Below, one piece after another: positions 11,280 to 21,230 of a stretch of 64,000 nucleotides of DNA. The stretch's first letter is position 1. Each line of letters starts with the position of its first letter. The stretch is from Plasmopara viticola (lineage: Eukaryota > Oomycota > Peronosporomycetes > Peronosporales > Peronosporaceae): contig MBPM02000004.1 in assembly GCA_001695595.3 (NCBI GenBank), positions 1,922,001 through 1,986,000 on the forward strand, given 5' to 3'. The notes beneath the pieces are model-generated. The model made no database searches. It was not told where the DNA came from and saw nothing but the letters and a program-made list of their open reading frames with translations. Made by a program: the position numbers and the translations under genes.

Positions 11280-12060
11280 TCAGTATTTATTTGGTTGATA
11301 ATGTCCTTGTATCTCCGGTCCGGTGTACAATAAATTGGTGAAGACTGAATTGGACCACCAAACATAGCAGCGACTCTTATTAGAAGCGGTTACACTAACA
11401 TAAAACTTTGTACTCGGCGATGTAGTTTTAACTTTTAAACGTCCATTTGTGTCAAGAATCATCTAAGTTGAGCTTTTGACTCCCAATCGCAAGCCACTAT
11501 CAGTCAAATTGACCATCCAGGTATCTTTATACTTGTTGCGTTTGTTACAGAGTTAATTTCAATACCGAATTTTTTTGTAGACACATTGTTTGACTGCAAA
11601 TCTAATACTTTCTGGTTTGAACCATCAACATAGTTTGCGGCAGCAAAGCAAGGGATTCCAGTGTTGGCTGCATCATTAACACTAATAGCTCCAGTCGATA
11701 AACGACGTAAAGTCACTGAAAAATTATTGGTCGATTATTATGTCAGAAAAATTAGAATCCCAGCTGCAGCAGCTGTTCATTATAAGAAAAAATTACTCTG
11801 TGAGGCATGACATCGCTAAAAATACGTTTGTAAAAGCTATTCCTGCAGCTTTATATTGACCATTTGCATTGATTGTAACCCGTATAACCACTTTAAAAGC
11901 ACTCGCATTAAAAGTTCCGGTAGTCATTGTAGCACCAGAGCCCGCTAAATCTTTTCAGCCACTTGATAACCATTGGCTATTAATTAATGGTGGAGCATAC
12001 ACCAATATTACTCCGAGTATTGTTGATCAGGATTCTAATAATATCAAACTTGAAGACTCC
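11280..12060 (-). pseudogene. Virus-like structural/fibre protein relic B
   Basis: Successive minus-strand segments, starting near 12060 and including 11716-11504 and 11462-11280, read as one broken Asn/Ser/Thr/Gly-rich protein. Recognisable traits are repeated beta-type phrases such as L-D-T-N-G-R-L-K-V and S-G-L-R-L-G-V-K-S-S-T, separated by single stops and at least one frameshift. Phrases of this kind occur in fibre or tail-like proteins of phages and large DNA viruses. The plus-strand frame at 11869-12105 is its shadow. Exact homology is not established. Confidence 0.4.
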
Positions 12061-12319
12061 AATATTTTGATTATGCTATTAAATCGTGATCGAAAGGCTC
12101 CTTAGGAGCCAAAGATATTTTCACTAACTAGAGCAATAATTGTGATATTGGATAGAGCTGAGCGTAAAGATCTTGTTCGAAAAAGTCTGCAACTTTTCGA
12201 ACTTCGTAGACTTCCAAGTTAAAAATCTCTTCGTGATAAAAAACTAAGGCAATTCGCGAAAGAGAATGGTGAGGGGCTTCTAATCTGGATCAAATAAATC
12301 CACTTAGATACTGAGGAAA

Positions 12320-13602
12320 GAAGCTCCACCAATGACGTTAGTGGGTGTAATAGCAGCTCCATCAATGTCAGCAATGGGAATGCAAGCAGCTCCAGCAATG
12401 ACTTAGATCGAGATACAACCAACATCTTCTGTGACGACAACGGCATGGAGGCAGTACTGGGAATAGCGACATTGGGTAGTCAATAAGATTTAAAGAAGAT
12501 CTAAAAATAGTACGTATGACTTTGAAACTCAAGGTGAGGCGAATGTTTTTAGTTCTAAAAATATGCTCGAGACAAAATAATCCATCAATCTAACTACTAT
12601 TAAAAAAAATCCAGTACAGTTTGGCACTCCAGATGAAAACGTGTATATCGGATTAGATTGTAAATTATTTTGTGTAAACAACGGTAATTCAGCAAACAAA
12701 CCTTCAAGTACTATGAATGGGTTGCGACGCACAATTACATATTGAAGCTTATTGACATTCGGACAAATGACACTTTTGCTATTGGCTCCTCACATCAGTT
12801 CGGATTCAACAATAAGTTTGAAGAATATGAAGAACTTCGTGATATTGTGATGAGCACTTTCTTTCCAAAGGGCTGCTGAGATAATGAATAGCCATAGAAA
12901 CGTCATTTCTTTCATTCTAGACGTGCGCAGAAGGTACTCGATTAACGATTTCATGGAAGAAGGATAGAAATCATCAAGGGGGCTATACTTCAGTAGATGG
13001 AGGTTATCGAGTGAGATTACTGGGTAGCAAATTTAAAGTTTCAATTGTGAGCGATTGAACGACAAAAAAGTCTTATGGAAGTCGACACTTGATATGTACA
13101 TCAAACTTTGAAGCAAAAAAAACATCTTATTCAAGTAGTTTTCGATGTTCAAAAATTTTGGATTTGAATACATATGCAAACAGTAATGTACGGTAAACCA
13201 ATATTTGACTAGTAGCTACAAATGACGAGGTTACTTCGGATGGTAATAATCAAGTGAAAAATATTCTTATCAGATTATACAATGAGAATTCTTGGTGAGT
13301 GGAGGAGATGTTATTTCTTGAAGGGCCAACGATTGGTACGAAAACAATTTTTTTAGTGAACATGCAGCCATCCTAAGTAAGAAACAGAAGGAAATTAATT
13401 CGTCTACTAAAAGTCGTATTGATAAAAATGTTAATTGGCTTGGAGCGCTAAAGTGTATTGTTGGTACATACGGAGTTCGCATTGTATCTTAGAACATTAC
13501 ACTTAAGTCTTCTAATTCAAAACAATTTCAAAGATCTCTCTCATTTGACATCACGAGCTGTCTGGGTGTTGCACAAATAAATATCGCCAAAGCATTCTAA
13601 AC
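12320..13602 (+). pseudogene. Virus-like protein relic C, several frames and stops
   Basis: Consecutive plus-strand pieces stay readable for 30-60 codons between stops or frame changes: an Asn/Ser-rich start near 12340, a piece with H-Q-F-G-F-N-N-K-F-E-E-Y near 12794, a piece with G-G-Y-T-S-V-D-G-G-Y near 12980, and a long final piece near 13320-13602. Minus-strand frames here are shadows. Which viral or transposon protein this was cannot be said by eye; a capsid-type or replication-associated protein of the same element is possible. It is clearly non-functional. Confidence 0.4.
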
Positions 13603-13896
13603 ACGAACTCGAAAGCTTCCACGTACTCGAGGCTTAGGCAATGATAATCGTTGCTTGGAAACAGAATTAAAATTGATTCAACGATCTTTTTGTGCTTATT
13701 ATTCGATGACCAAAACCAATCAGAATGGATAGAGGAAGATTAAATTGCAGCTTTGAATACTTTGAGCATTTGATTTTTTTTAATCTCTTTGATCTTTCGA
13801 AATACAGTTATTATGCAAACATGAATTCTTACGTCTCGATAAATTGTGATGAGCTCACGGATGTTAAGGGAAAGAAATTTTTAAAAACATTGCGTG

Positions 13897-14023
13897 TACT
13901 CACTCTTCTAGAGCGCCGAGATGATGTGCGACGACAGATACGTCGGCTTACTGCTTTTGCGTTTACTCACTTTTCTAGAGCGTTGGGATGATGTGCGACG
14001 ACAGATACGTCCGCTTACTGCTT
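13897..14023. repeat. Two-copy tandem repeat, 67-bp unit
   Basis: A 67-bp unit starting TACTCAC at 13897 is repeated from 13964 with only a few differences; the second copy is slightly short. Both share the core GATGATGTGCGACGACAGAT. It lies within the virus-like relic and lengthens an otherwise unassigned plus frame (13725-13991). Confidence 0.75.
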
Positions 14024-14799
14024 CATGTTAAGGGCTCTTTAAGTTAGTACTTCATCCAGAAAGCGCAAGAAAATGAAAAAGGCTGCTCATGTAATCATTT
14101 TTTGCTGCTTCGTTAAATATGGAGGGAGACGCTCTTACGGAATCTGGTTTGAGTGGTGGATTGCTTTAAAACCGGATCAAGGATTAAGCATGGCCTTAAT
14201 CGCAGAAGGATGTTTGACCTGAAGCTTAAGTTCTTGTATCAAGTTTCGTTGATCAAAGCGCTCGAGGAAAAGTTGAAATTTTTACTGGAGTTGGCGTCTG
14301 TAAAAAGGGATCGCCTGAGATGGAAGCTTAGATGGCCCAATGCAAAAGATTGGAGGAAGTTTTCGTCTTCGTGAGTTGAACTCCAATATCTACTTGTAAA
14401 TGAGTGATCAAATCGTTTCTATTAAAAATTTCCATTTTTTCGATCTGATCAAACGAAATATTAGATATATATATCCCAAGCAGAAATTTATCGTCTATCA
14501 ACAATCAAATACTTAAATTTCATACAAGGATCAATCTGGATCGATTGCGGTTTGATGAGGTCGAATTCGTATATTGTGGTGATCTGACGTTTATATTGTT
14601 GTAGTACTTTATTCTCTTTGGACAGTATTCTGTCTTTCTTGTAAATTACACAGTATACATTTGTATTCGAATTATATTATGCTGCTGAGTAAAGTAGTTA
14701 GTTTTTTGCTTCTCTGGTGCATTGCGTTCTAAGTGATCTATTTACACATAATGTTCAATTATATTTAGACCAATATTCTTTCTCAAGTGTAGACATCCA
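14024..14799. other. AT-rich relic DNA
   Basis: Between relic C and the chromodomain remnant. A short plus frame (14153-14374) is Lys/Leu-rich and unassigned. Nothing else is supported. Confidence 0.3.
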
Positions 14800-15420
14800 T
14801 TCTTATCAATCAATCTGAGATTGTCGTGTGACACTCAAGTATTATCACTGCCAGCGTATCCTTTCCATTTCACGAGATGTTTGTGCTTGATGTTGCGTTG
14901 TTTCTTGTGAGTTAGGATCTTGTCGATTCCAAACACAGCAGTGTTTCTACTGATGCCTCGTTTTTCTCTCCTTTTACAATTTTTAAGTCCTCCACTGGAT
15001 TGTATACGACATAATTAATCTTTGATTTCGTAACCATCCAATCCAATAGCTTCGTACACAGCTTTTAAAATCGCGCTTTTTCTTTTTTACAAAAGAACAG
15101 TTCGAATGCCTCTTTGTACTTGCTTATCCACTCCTTTATCGTGTTCAATTTCGTCAAACATGACCCTTCCTTCCATTTCATTTTGCGTAGCGTTTGTGGA
15201 TGAATGAGTGCTATTATTGTAGTTATAGATGGACTCATTAAGAGATTTTTGTGTAAGCGTCTTAAACCCCATAATATCCTGTATCTTCTTAATCTTGCCT
15301 TTATTGCTATGATAAAACGACCTATCTTTAGTTCACACTGTATGATCTCCTCGAATAGACTCGCATGAGTAATTGCATTTTGTATTAATTGTGAATTCAT
15401 ATATAATACTGACATCAATG
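14800..15420 (-). pseudogene. Chromodomain-containing relic, possible integrase C-terminus
   Basis: On the minus strand near 14965-14810 one frame gives a clear chromodomain: F-G-I-D-K-I-L-T-H-K-K, then H-L-V-K-W-K-G-Y, then a Ser-Asp-Asn-Thr followed by TGA where the family has Trp, then a D-N-L-R end. The Trp-to-TGA change is a typical decay mutation. Upstream, 15420-15065 has overlapping open segments in two frames that cannot be assigned. Chromodomains sit at the C-terminus of integrases of Ty3/gypsy retrotransposons and of Maverick/Polinton elements. The neighbouring DNA polymerase relic favours the second source, but no integrase catalytic triad was seen. Confidence 0.5.
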
Positions 15421-15679
15421 CCGATCAATAGCTTTTTGAATCGAAGCTGCTTGTTTTTTTTATATATCTAGCGTATCTAATGCGGCTGTTGATATTAATT
15501 GTTATCAACATTAGTTGTTTCTGCCAAATGCAAGATTCATTTGCCATTCGTTGGGATTGTTGCTCGTGATTTTGGTATCGGGATACTCTTCATTCTGATT
15601 TAAATATTGCTAATTGCTACTTTGTGTCTAATACCATTCTTTGACCTGATTAACGCTATATTCTATCTTTTTTTACTTT

Positions 15680-18600
15680 TCAATATAGCTTCATTGCACC
15701 TATGAAACTCGGTTTTGGATTGATAATTTTCGCTTTAAAATTAACCTTGTCCTTTACATTGAGTTTAATTTAGATTGAATATACATCACTCACACCAAAT
15801 TCTACTTTGTCACCATTACAGAGTACCAAATATTTTTTGTAGGTATTGTTAACAAGAAGCTTTGATGGGATGCCTAAACATCTGATATAAAAACTTTCTT
15901 CATCATTACCATCGCAAGCAAGTTTATTCAATTAACTTTCCTTACCAAAAGAGACAGATTTTTTTGCATTGATATCACCTTCTGATTTTCTTGAATGAAA
16001 TCGACGCGAAATTGTCCCATATGGTTGCCAATTAATCCTTTGTTGTACATTTTTCTAAAAGTTCTGTACGTTTTACGACAGCATTGTAATCGACGTGCAT
16101 AGAGTCTGTGACCTGGTAACATATAGAGCATGAAAATCTTCTGCTCAACACATCACCGTATTCATAATATGTTTACTTCTATCCAATACTTGTACTCCTA
16201 AATAAGCTGGGCTGAAATGTTCTAAGAATTCCTTGTGCTCATCAAACAATGCAGTGTTTTAGAGATTATCCCAATAATTATTTTGATAGTATATTAAAAA
16301 ATACTCTTCTTATCGCTAACCAAAACTATAAAATTGTTATTAGATTCAGTCCATACGCTAAATCTAATAATAATTATAAACCTTTTGAAGTGAATTGCCT
16401 TCTTTTTTAATTTCGAGTCGATTTTCAAATAGTGATTTGAAATTTTATACGATCTAATTTTTGGCCTCAATAAACACCTTCCATAATTAAAAATTTTAAC
16501 ATCTTGAAATTCAACAATGCTTGTTTACCAACAATCATTGTCTTACCGATAATATCATCTGTAAAGTTTATATCCCCCTTTCTCATAGAAGCTCGACGGC
16601 GGAAAGTGTCGTTTTTTACTAATTGACTAAAATTTTACGCGAGTAACGTAGTGATTTGCATCATATGGAATTTTATTTTGGAACCTTTAAGTTCTTCCTT
16701 CATTATATTCATCGAGTTCAGATTGTCCTGATGGAGACAGAGATACAACATCAAAATCTGCAAGCTATGTGGTATAGAGAGTTTCTCATTGTCTCGGGTC
16801 ATAATGCAACCACCAACGATTGCATCGCGAACGAATGCTAGAACGTTTCCATTTATTGCATAGCAATCATCAAAACAATTCTCATCATGTTGAATCGCAT
16901 ATGCTAATGAAGGCGTTGACATTAAGCGATGCACACCAAAATTAAATCGATCAATAAAAACTTTCTAGAGGCCTTCAAACAATTTCATAGAACATCAACA
17001 TCTTTTATAATAGTAAAGAACATGCTTTTAAAAAACATTTATAATCACAAGCATTAATTTAAGGGCATTAGCTATTAGTGTTTCATTTTCTTTATGATAG
17101 TCTAATAGATCCATTGGCCAAAGCACTGAATAATAATATTTGCAAAACAATATATATAGAAAGCACTGTTTTTCTAGTGCCATACCATTGCAAGATGGCT
17201 TAAAAACTTCAGGCGATTCTGCTTACTTTCTAGCAATGAAACATATAATATCTTTAATAACAATCTCACGACCATGAGCCTGCTTTGATTTCGTTCAAAA
17301 TCTATCATATTTGTATCATTTTTCCGATATGGTAAATGTAAAGAAAAATCAACAGTCTTTGCATTTTGAGCCTAAGACAGATTACGACTCTATCTAGCTA
17401 AGTCATCTAAAGTCTTTAATCACATTCAATTTTATAGAAGCTTTCGGTTATACGAAATCGAATCGCATTTCTTTCAGTCTTACGTCCGAAGGAATATGTT
17501 ATACAATAAGGGATTATTTTTAATCAGATTTTAAAAATTAGATAAGTAAAACTATTTTTATTGACCTCCACCCATTTTTCTTTTCCCTTTAAATATTTGG
17601 TAATCTATTTAAAAGGAGCGCGATCAACATTCGAAGAAATTTCATCCCGTTCTTCATTTAAATTTACTTTCCCAATTGCGCTTATTCCACTTGCATCAGA
17701 ATCAGCTTCATTTAAACAATCAATCTTTGATAGTTATCGTTTTAAAACTCGAATACACTGGTTTGTGTGATTGGATCTAATCGCGTTTTATGATGATGAT
17801 ATAGATCACGGATTCAATAAGAATTAAAGGAGATCTTTCCAATTTTTTACTACAAAATCAGCTCGAAAATGTTGATTTACTAATGTAGGATTTTCAGATC
17901 AGCTTTGGTTATTTGAGTTGGTTTGATGGCAAATTGATGTTGACCGACAGAACCTTATCGCATGAGATTTTCAGTTTTTACTCCGTTGACAAACGTTTAT
18001 TAACTCTACGTGTATCACTTTTTGGATAGTATTATTTTAAAGCGAAGGTTAAACGCATTAGCTGTCATGCAAACGATAACAACTACTGAACATTGTGTGT
18101 AAGAAACTTTTTGTGATCGTTTCATCACCACCAGCTTGAATTGGGGCGAATAGAAAGCAAGGTGTTTCTTTTCCACAAAAGTCATTTAATTTATATCTTC
18201 CCGATAAAGAATGTTTTGATTGAAAATTGCTATAATTAAATAGCGTAATAAATTCTTTCTTTGAGAGCGAGAGTGCTTTGGATTGTTTAACCATTCGATT
18301 TCAACTGTTGATGTTGAAGTAATGTCTAATTTATTATCAGCCCGAACTTTATTGATTCGCTTCAGTGATATTTAGATTACTATAATCAACTCGTCAATCT
18401 TGTAGATGATAAGTTTTCAAAACGAGTCCATTTTCACCTTCAAAAGGCAGGAGAAGTTTCTTATCGGCTGGAGCTACAATATTTTTGCAGATACGTTTGG
18501 AACGATTCAATTGCATTTCATCTTTACCTCTTGTTTTATTGATAGTTTTTCGACTGGCTGTGTCATTGTTAGCTTAAATTGCGGAGTGCCTTCACAATTG
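15680..18600 (-). pseudogene. Decayed family B DNA polymerase of a virus-like element
   Basis: About 2.9 kb of minus strand reads as one polymerase broken by many stops and frameshifts. Landmarks in gene order are: an N-terminal piece near 18490-18400; an open block at 18294-18058; an exonuclease III-like K-D-V-D-V-L near 17010; a block at 16934-16760 with T-P-S-L-A and V-G-G-C-I-M-T-R-D-N; motif A as D-F-D-V-V-S-L-S-P-S at 16758-16729 (consensus SLYPS); a finger block with G-K-T-M-I-V-G-K-Q-A-L; motif B as L-A-Y-G near 16360; a thumb-side L-G-V-Q-V-L-D-R-S-K-H-I-M; motif C remnant T-D-S-M-H near 16105; and a C-terminal R-C-L-G-I-P-S-K piece. The layout resembles DNA_pol_B_2-type (often protein-primed) enzymes of Maverick/Polinton-like elements and viruses. 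It is certainly inactive. Confidence 0.72.
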
Positions 18601-18720
18601 TTTTTTCCTTGGTTTGTTTATATGTATTGAAACTTTCTCCATGTTTGAGGTTGTCATTTTTTTCGGGACCTAGCGAAAGTATAGAGATCTCTGCGGGTTT
18701 TGCTTAGTATATATAATAAG
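18601..18720. other. Boundary region
   Basis: Short AT-rich stretch between the start of the polymerase relic and the TIR element. I looked for terminal inverted repeats of the virus-like relic here and near 9.4 kb and saw none. Confidence 0.3.
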
Positions 18721-18724
18721 TAAC

Positions 18725-18807
18725 GGGAGCGCCTATAGCTACACCCCCCCCTTTATGCAGACCAAGCAAAGTACAGCTACATATCTTCAGCCACCGCTTT
18801 TTCACAA
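18725..18807 (+). repeat. Terminal inverted repeat, left arm
   Basis: 83 bp, starting GGGAGCGCCTATAGCTACAC and ending in TTTTTCACAA. It is the inverted counterpart of 19773-19855. Confidence 0.85.
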
Positions 18808-19131
18808 GCGCCGGCAAATATTCAAGCCAAACCAAATCCTCAGATTATTTGTCATTGCTTTGCCACGTAATCACTATGTCAAACCTCGAAAATGCCACTT
18901 TTCTACTTTTGAAGTGGCGGAAAGCTCTGTTAAATATATACGTAAAACATTAATACCTGAACTTTAAACTTTGTATTCGTGGCACATTTTTTTGATACTC
19001 AACGCTTTACTCAACTGTTAACGCTTTTAATTTTCAGTTTTTTCGAAACCTAATTCCCTAGCAGACTAGCTCAATTTTCCTCTTTGCGTAAGCAAGACAA
19101 GCATGTTCTTCCTTGTACTGTCGGCGCTCTG

Positions 19132-19775
19132 CTAACGCTCAGAATCTTGCATCAACCTCGCTAGATTCGCATCTGGTAAACCATTAAGCTCGTCAGTCAT
19201 CGTAGAAACAAAATCGCGCAAAATCGAGTTGTTTAATCGCATTGAGATAGCGTCCACAAACCGAGGAATTGCTACAGCCAAATACGCCTCCAATGCCACT
19301 TGCATCTCAAGAGCCTCGCGGTCTTCTATAGACAAAGTGACCGACTTGAAAGCTTTCATCACCTCAGTGAATACGACTCTCCCATCTGGACTAACTGGCA
19401 CAATAGCCTTCACCTGCTCTTGAAGATTTTTGAGCCGTTGCTGGTTCAAGTCGTCAAATAGACGTTCATCTTGAGTGTAGGGTCTCCCTTCCGCATGCAG
19501 CAGATTTCTCACCTCTTGGTCAGGACTTTCGACAACGTTGCCAAGCACATCAGCCGCAGCGCTTCGAATAAACTGCACAACTGGCGAAGAAGCGTGGATC
19601 TGATCTAACAACAAATCTGACACCATCTTTGTCTGAATTTGATACGCGCTCAACAGCTTTTACAATAGTTGCCCCCACTTGTCGACACACTGCCGAAACA
19701 AATTGCAAAACACTTGGTAGGACGTGAAAATTGCAAGCTCGTCGCCCGATTCTCGCGAATGAACTTATAAATTTG
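19132..19775 (-). pseudogene. Captured fragment of a dynamin-like GTPase (stalk end and GED)
   Basis: Minus-strand frame 19653-19132 (173 residues) ends with a GTPase effector domain: A-L-E-A-Y-L-A-V-A-I-P-R-F-V-D-A-I-S-M, then a helix ending in L-A-R-L-M-Q-D-S-E-R. Upstream to about 19775 the same protein continues as I-R-E-N-R, then, after a one-base deletion, E-L-A-I-F-T-S-Y-Q-V-F, and then an in-frame TAA before the 173-residue block. The GTPase domain is missing and the fragment starts at the inner edge of the right TIR. Dynamin-family proteins remodel membranes; this piece lacks the catalytic half and cannot do so. Capture by the transposon is inferred from the geometry. Confidence 0.7.
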
Positions 19776-19855
19776 TGAAAAAGCAGTGGCTGAAGATATA
19801 AAGCTGTACTTTGATTGGTCAGCATAAAGAGGGGGGTATAGCTATAGGCGCTCCC
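19773..19855 (-). repeat. Terminal inverted repeat, right arm
   Basis: 83 bp that read in reverse complement as GGGAGCGCCTATAGCTATAC and onward, pairing with 18725-18807 with 7 mismatches and no gap. Confidence 0.85.
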
Positions 19856-19858
19856 TAA

Positions 19859-20579
19859 GCAAAACGTAATTTGAGATGACAATGTCTTTGCATATAGTGT
19901 GATTAACATTGTAAGCAAAAATATTATTGGTCAGGAGTCCGGCTAATTGGTATTTTAGCCTAATTGTTTCATCACCTCTCTATTTGATGTGTTTGATCAT
20001 ATTCTTTTTGCTTCTGTTGGCTTTTCTCTCGGTTCTTATGATAGTAGCGCCTCTCTATTGCGATTATTGATTCCTTGTTCTTCTGATACAGTTCTTGAGT
20101 GTAAACCATTTTGTTATCTTGTTATTTTGTTATCGTATTATCTTATTTTACTATATAGAAAAATAATTTAGGATAACAACTGCATTAATTCACGAATGAA
20201 TCATATTTTGTAATCTTATTACAAAAAAGGAGCGGTAGTTATTCAATCGCGTAAGTGTTTTCTACCCATCGAAACCATAGGATGGGATCAGATTCTTTCC
20301 GTTTTCACTAGTGTAGGGATGGGGCCAACGAGTGTATATAGAGAGTGTTTTGGTTTAAGTGCATATTTTACTTTGTCATCATATACTTTTGTGGATTTAA
20401 AACCCTCTATTCGCGTCTATATGTTTTTATTACGCTATTAATAGGTTCAGTTTGAGCAAAAATAAGTGATGACGTTGCCGGCGTCGGTACCGTCGGCATT
20501 TAAAGCTGGCAAGTAAAATACACGCGTAAAAAACATTGTTGGGAGGGGTTGAGCAAAAGGTCTAAAGCCATAATGTCTA
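19859..20579. other. Intergenic
   Basis: AT-rich, with no supported gene, RNA or repeat. Confidence 0.35.
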
Positions 20580-21230
20580 CCCTATCAAAGACCCTTCTTT
20601 TTTTACTTTGTCTAGCCTTCAATCCCTCCTCGAAAGTGCTGATAATAACATAGAGGTGGCAAGATCTTCAAATCCCCTCTCGCTGTCTCGTGACTCGAGT
20701 GGTGCGTCTTTTCCAGCCACTTTCTTCAAGTCGCCGCTCGGAAAGGTTACCGAAGCTTTCGGCATAACGAGATCAGTGCAAGTCAATTGTTACATCTGAA
20801 AATAATCATTGATGCTCTAGAGGGTTCTTTCTTAAGGACATCGAGTCTGACGACAAATTCACACCTTTTGGAGCTTACTCCGATCAGAGAGGTTAACCTC
20901 GCCGCATTGCCGAGAGTGTGATACGTCTTTGCCGCCTTTGTAGAGGATAGGCGAGGCGAGAATTTGTCGAAGCACTCGTAACTCTCTTCTTTGGCTTTAT
21001 CCGGAGGCAAATGTGCAACGTATTTTCACAAATTTGGATGGTCTCACACTTGCTCGTGGTTTTACCGACAGTAACATTGAAGTTGCCTTGAAGCGTCTCT
21101 ACAGCCTAGGTGGAAAAAGAGCCTGTCAAGTGTTCATCGTAGCACCCCATTTTCAGAATTCTAACGGAATTACTGATTTTAGCATGTGTCACGCTTGTTT
21201 GTGGTGCATACATTTTCTGTGACAAAGGTT
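20580..21230 (+). pseudogene. Unidentified plus-strand coding relic
   Basis: Pieces at 20608-20799 (Ser/Leu-rich) and 21013-21222 (with F-T-N-L-D-G-L-T-L-A-R-G-F, then A-L-K-R-L-Y-S-L-G-G-K) read like ordinary protein. The DNA between them shows similar density in shifting frames with stops. I recognise no family. Possibly a decayed host or transposon gene. Confidence 0.25.

Larger units (their letters stand above)
18724..19855. mobile_element. TIR DNA transposon / MITE-like element with captured gene fragment
   Basis: The 1132-bp element has imperfect 83-bp terminal inverted repeats (18725-18807 and 19773-19855, about 92% identical, 7 mismatches by eye) starting GGGAGCGCCTATAGCTA. TAA flanks it on both sides (18721-18723 and 19856-19858), which fits the 3-bp TWA target duplication of the PIF/Harbinger superfamily, though 3 bp is weak evidence. 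No transposase is inside, so it is non-autonomous. Between the TIRs lies a minus-strand fragment of a dynamin-like gene, so this is a gene-capturing (Pack-type) element. Confidence 0.75.

Noticed and set aside
18601..19855. The TIR element as the terminal repeat of the virus-like relic
   Set aside because: Both TIR arms and the TAA duplication are closed within 18.7-19.9 kb, and no matching arm was seen near 9-9.6 kb.
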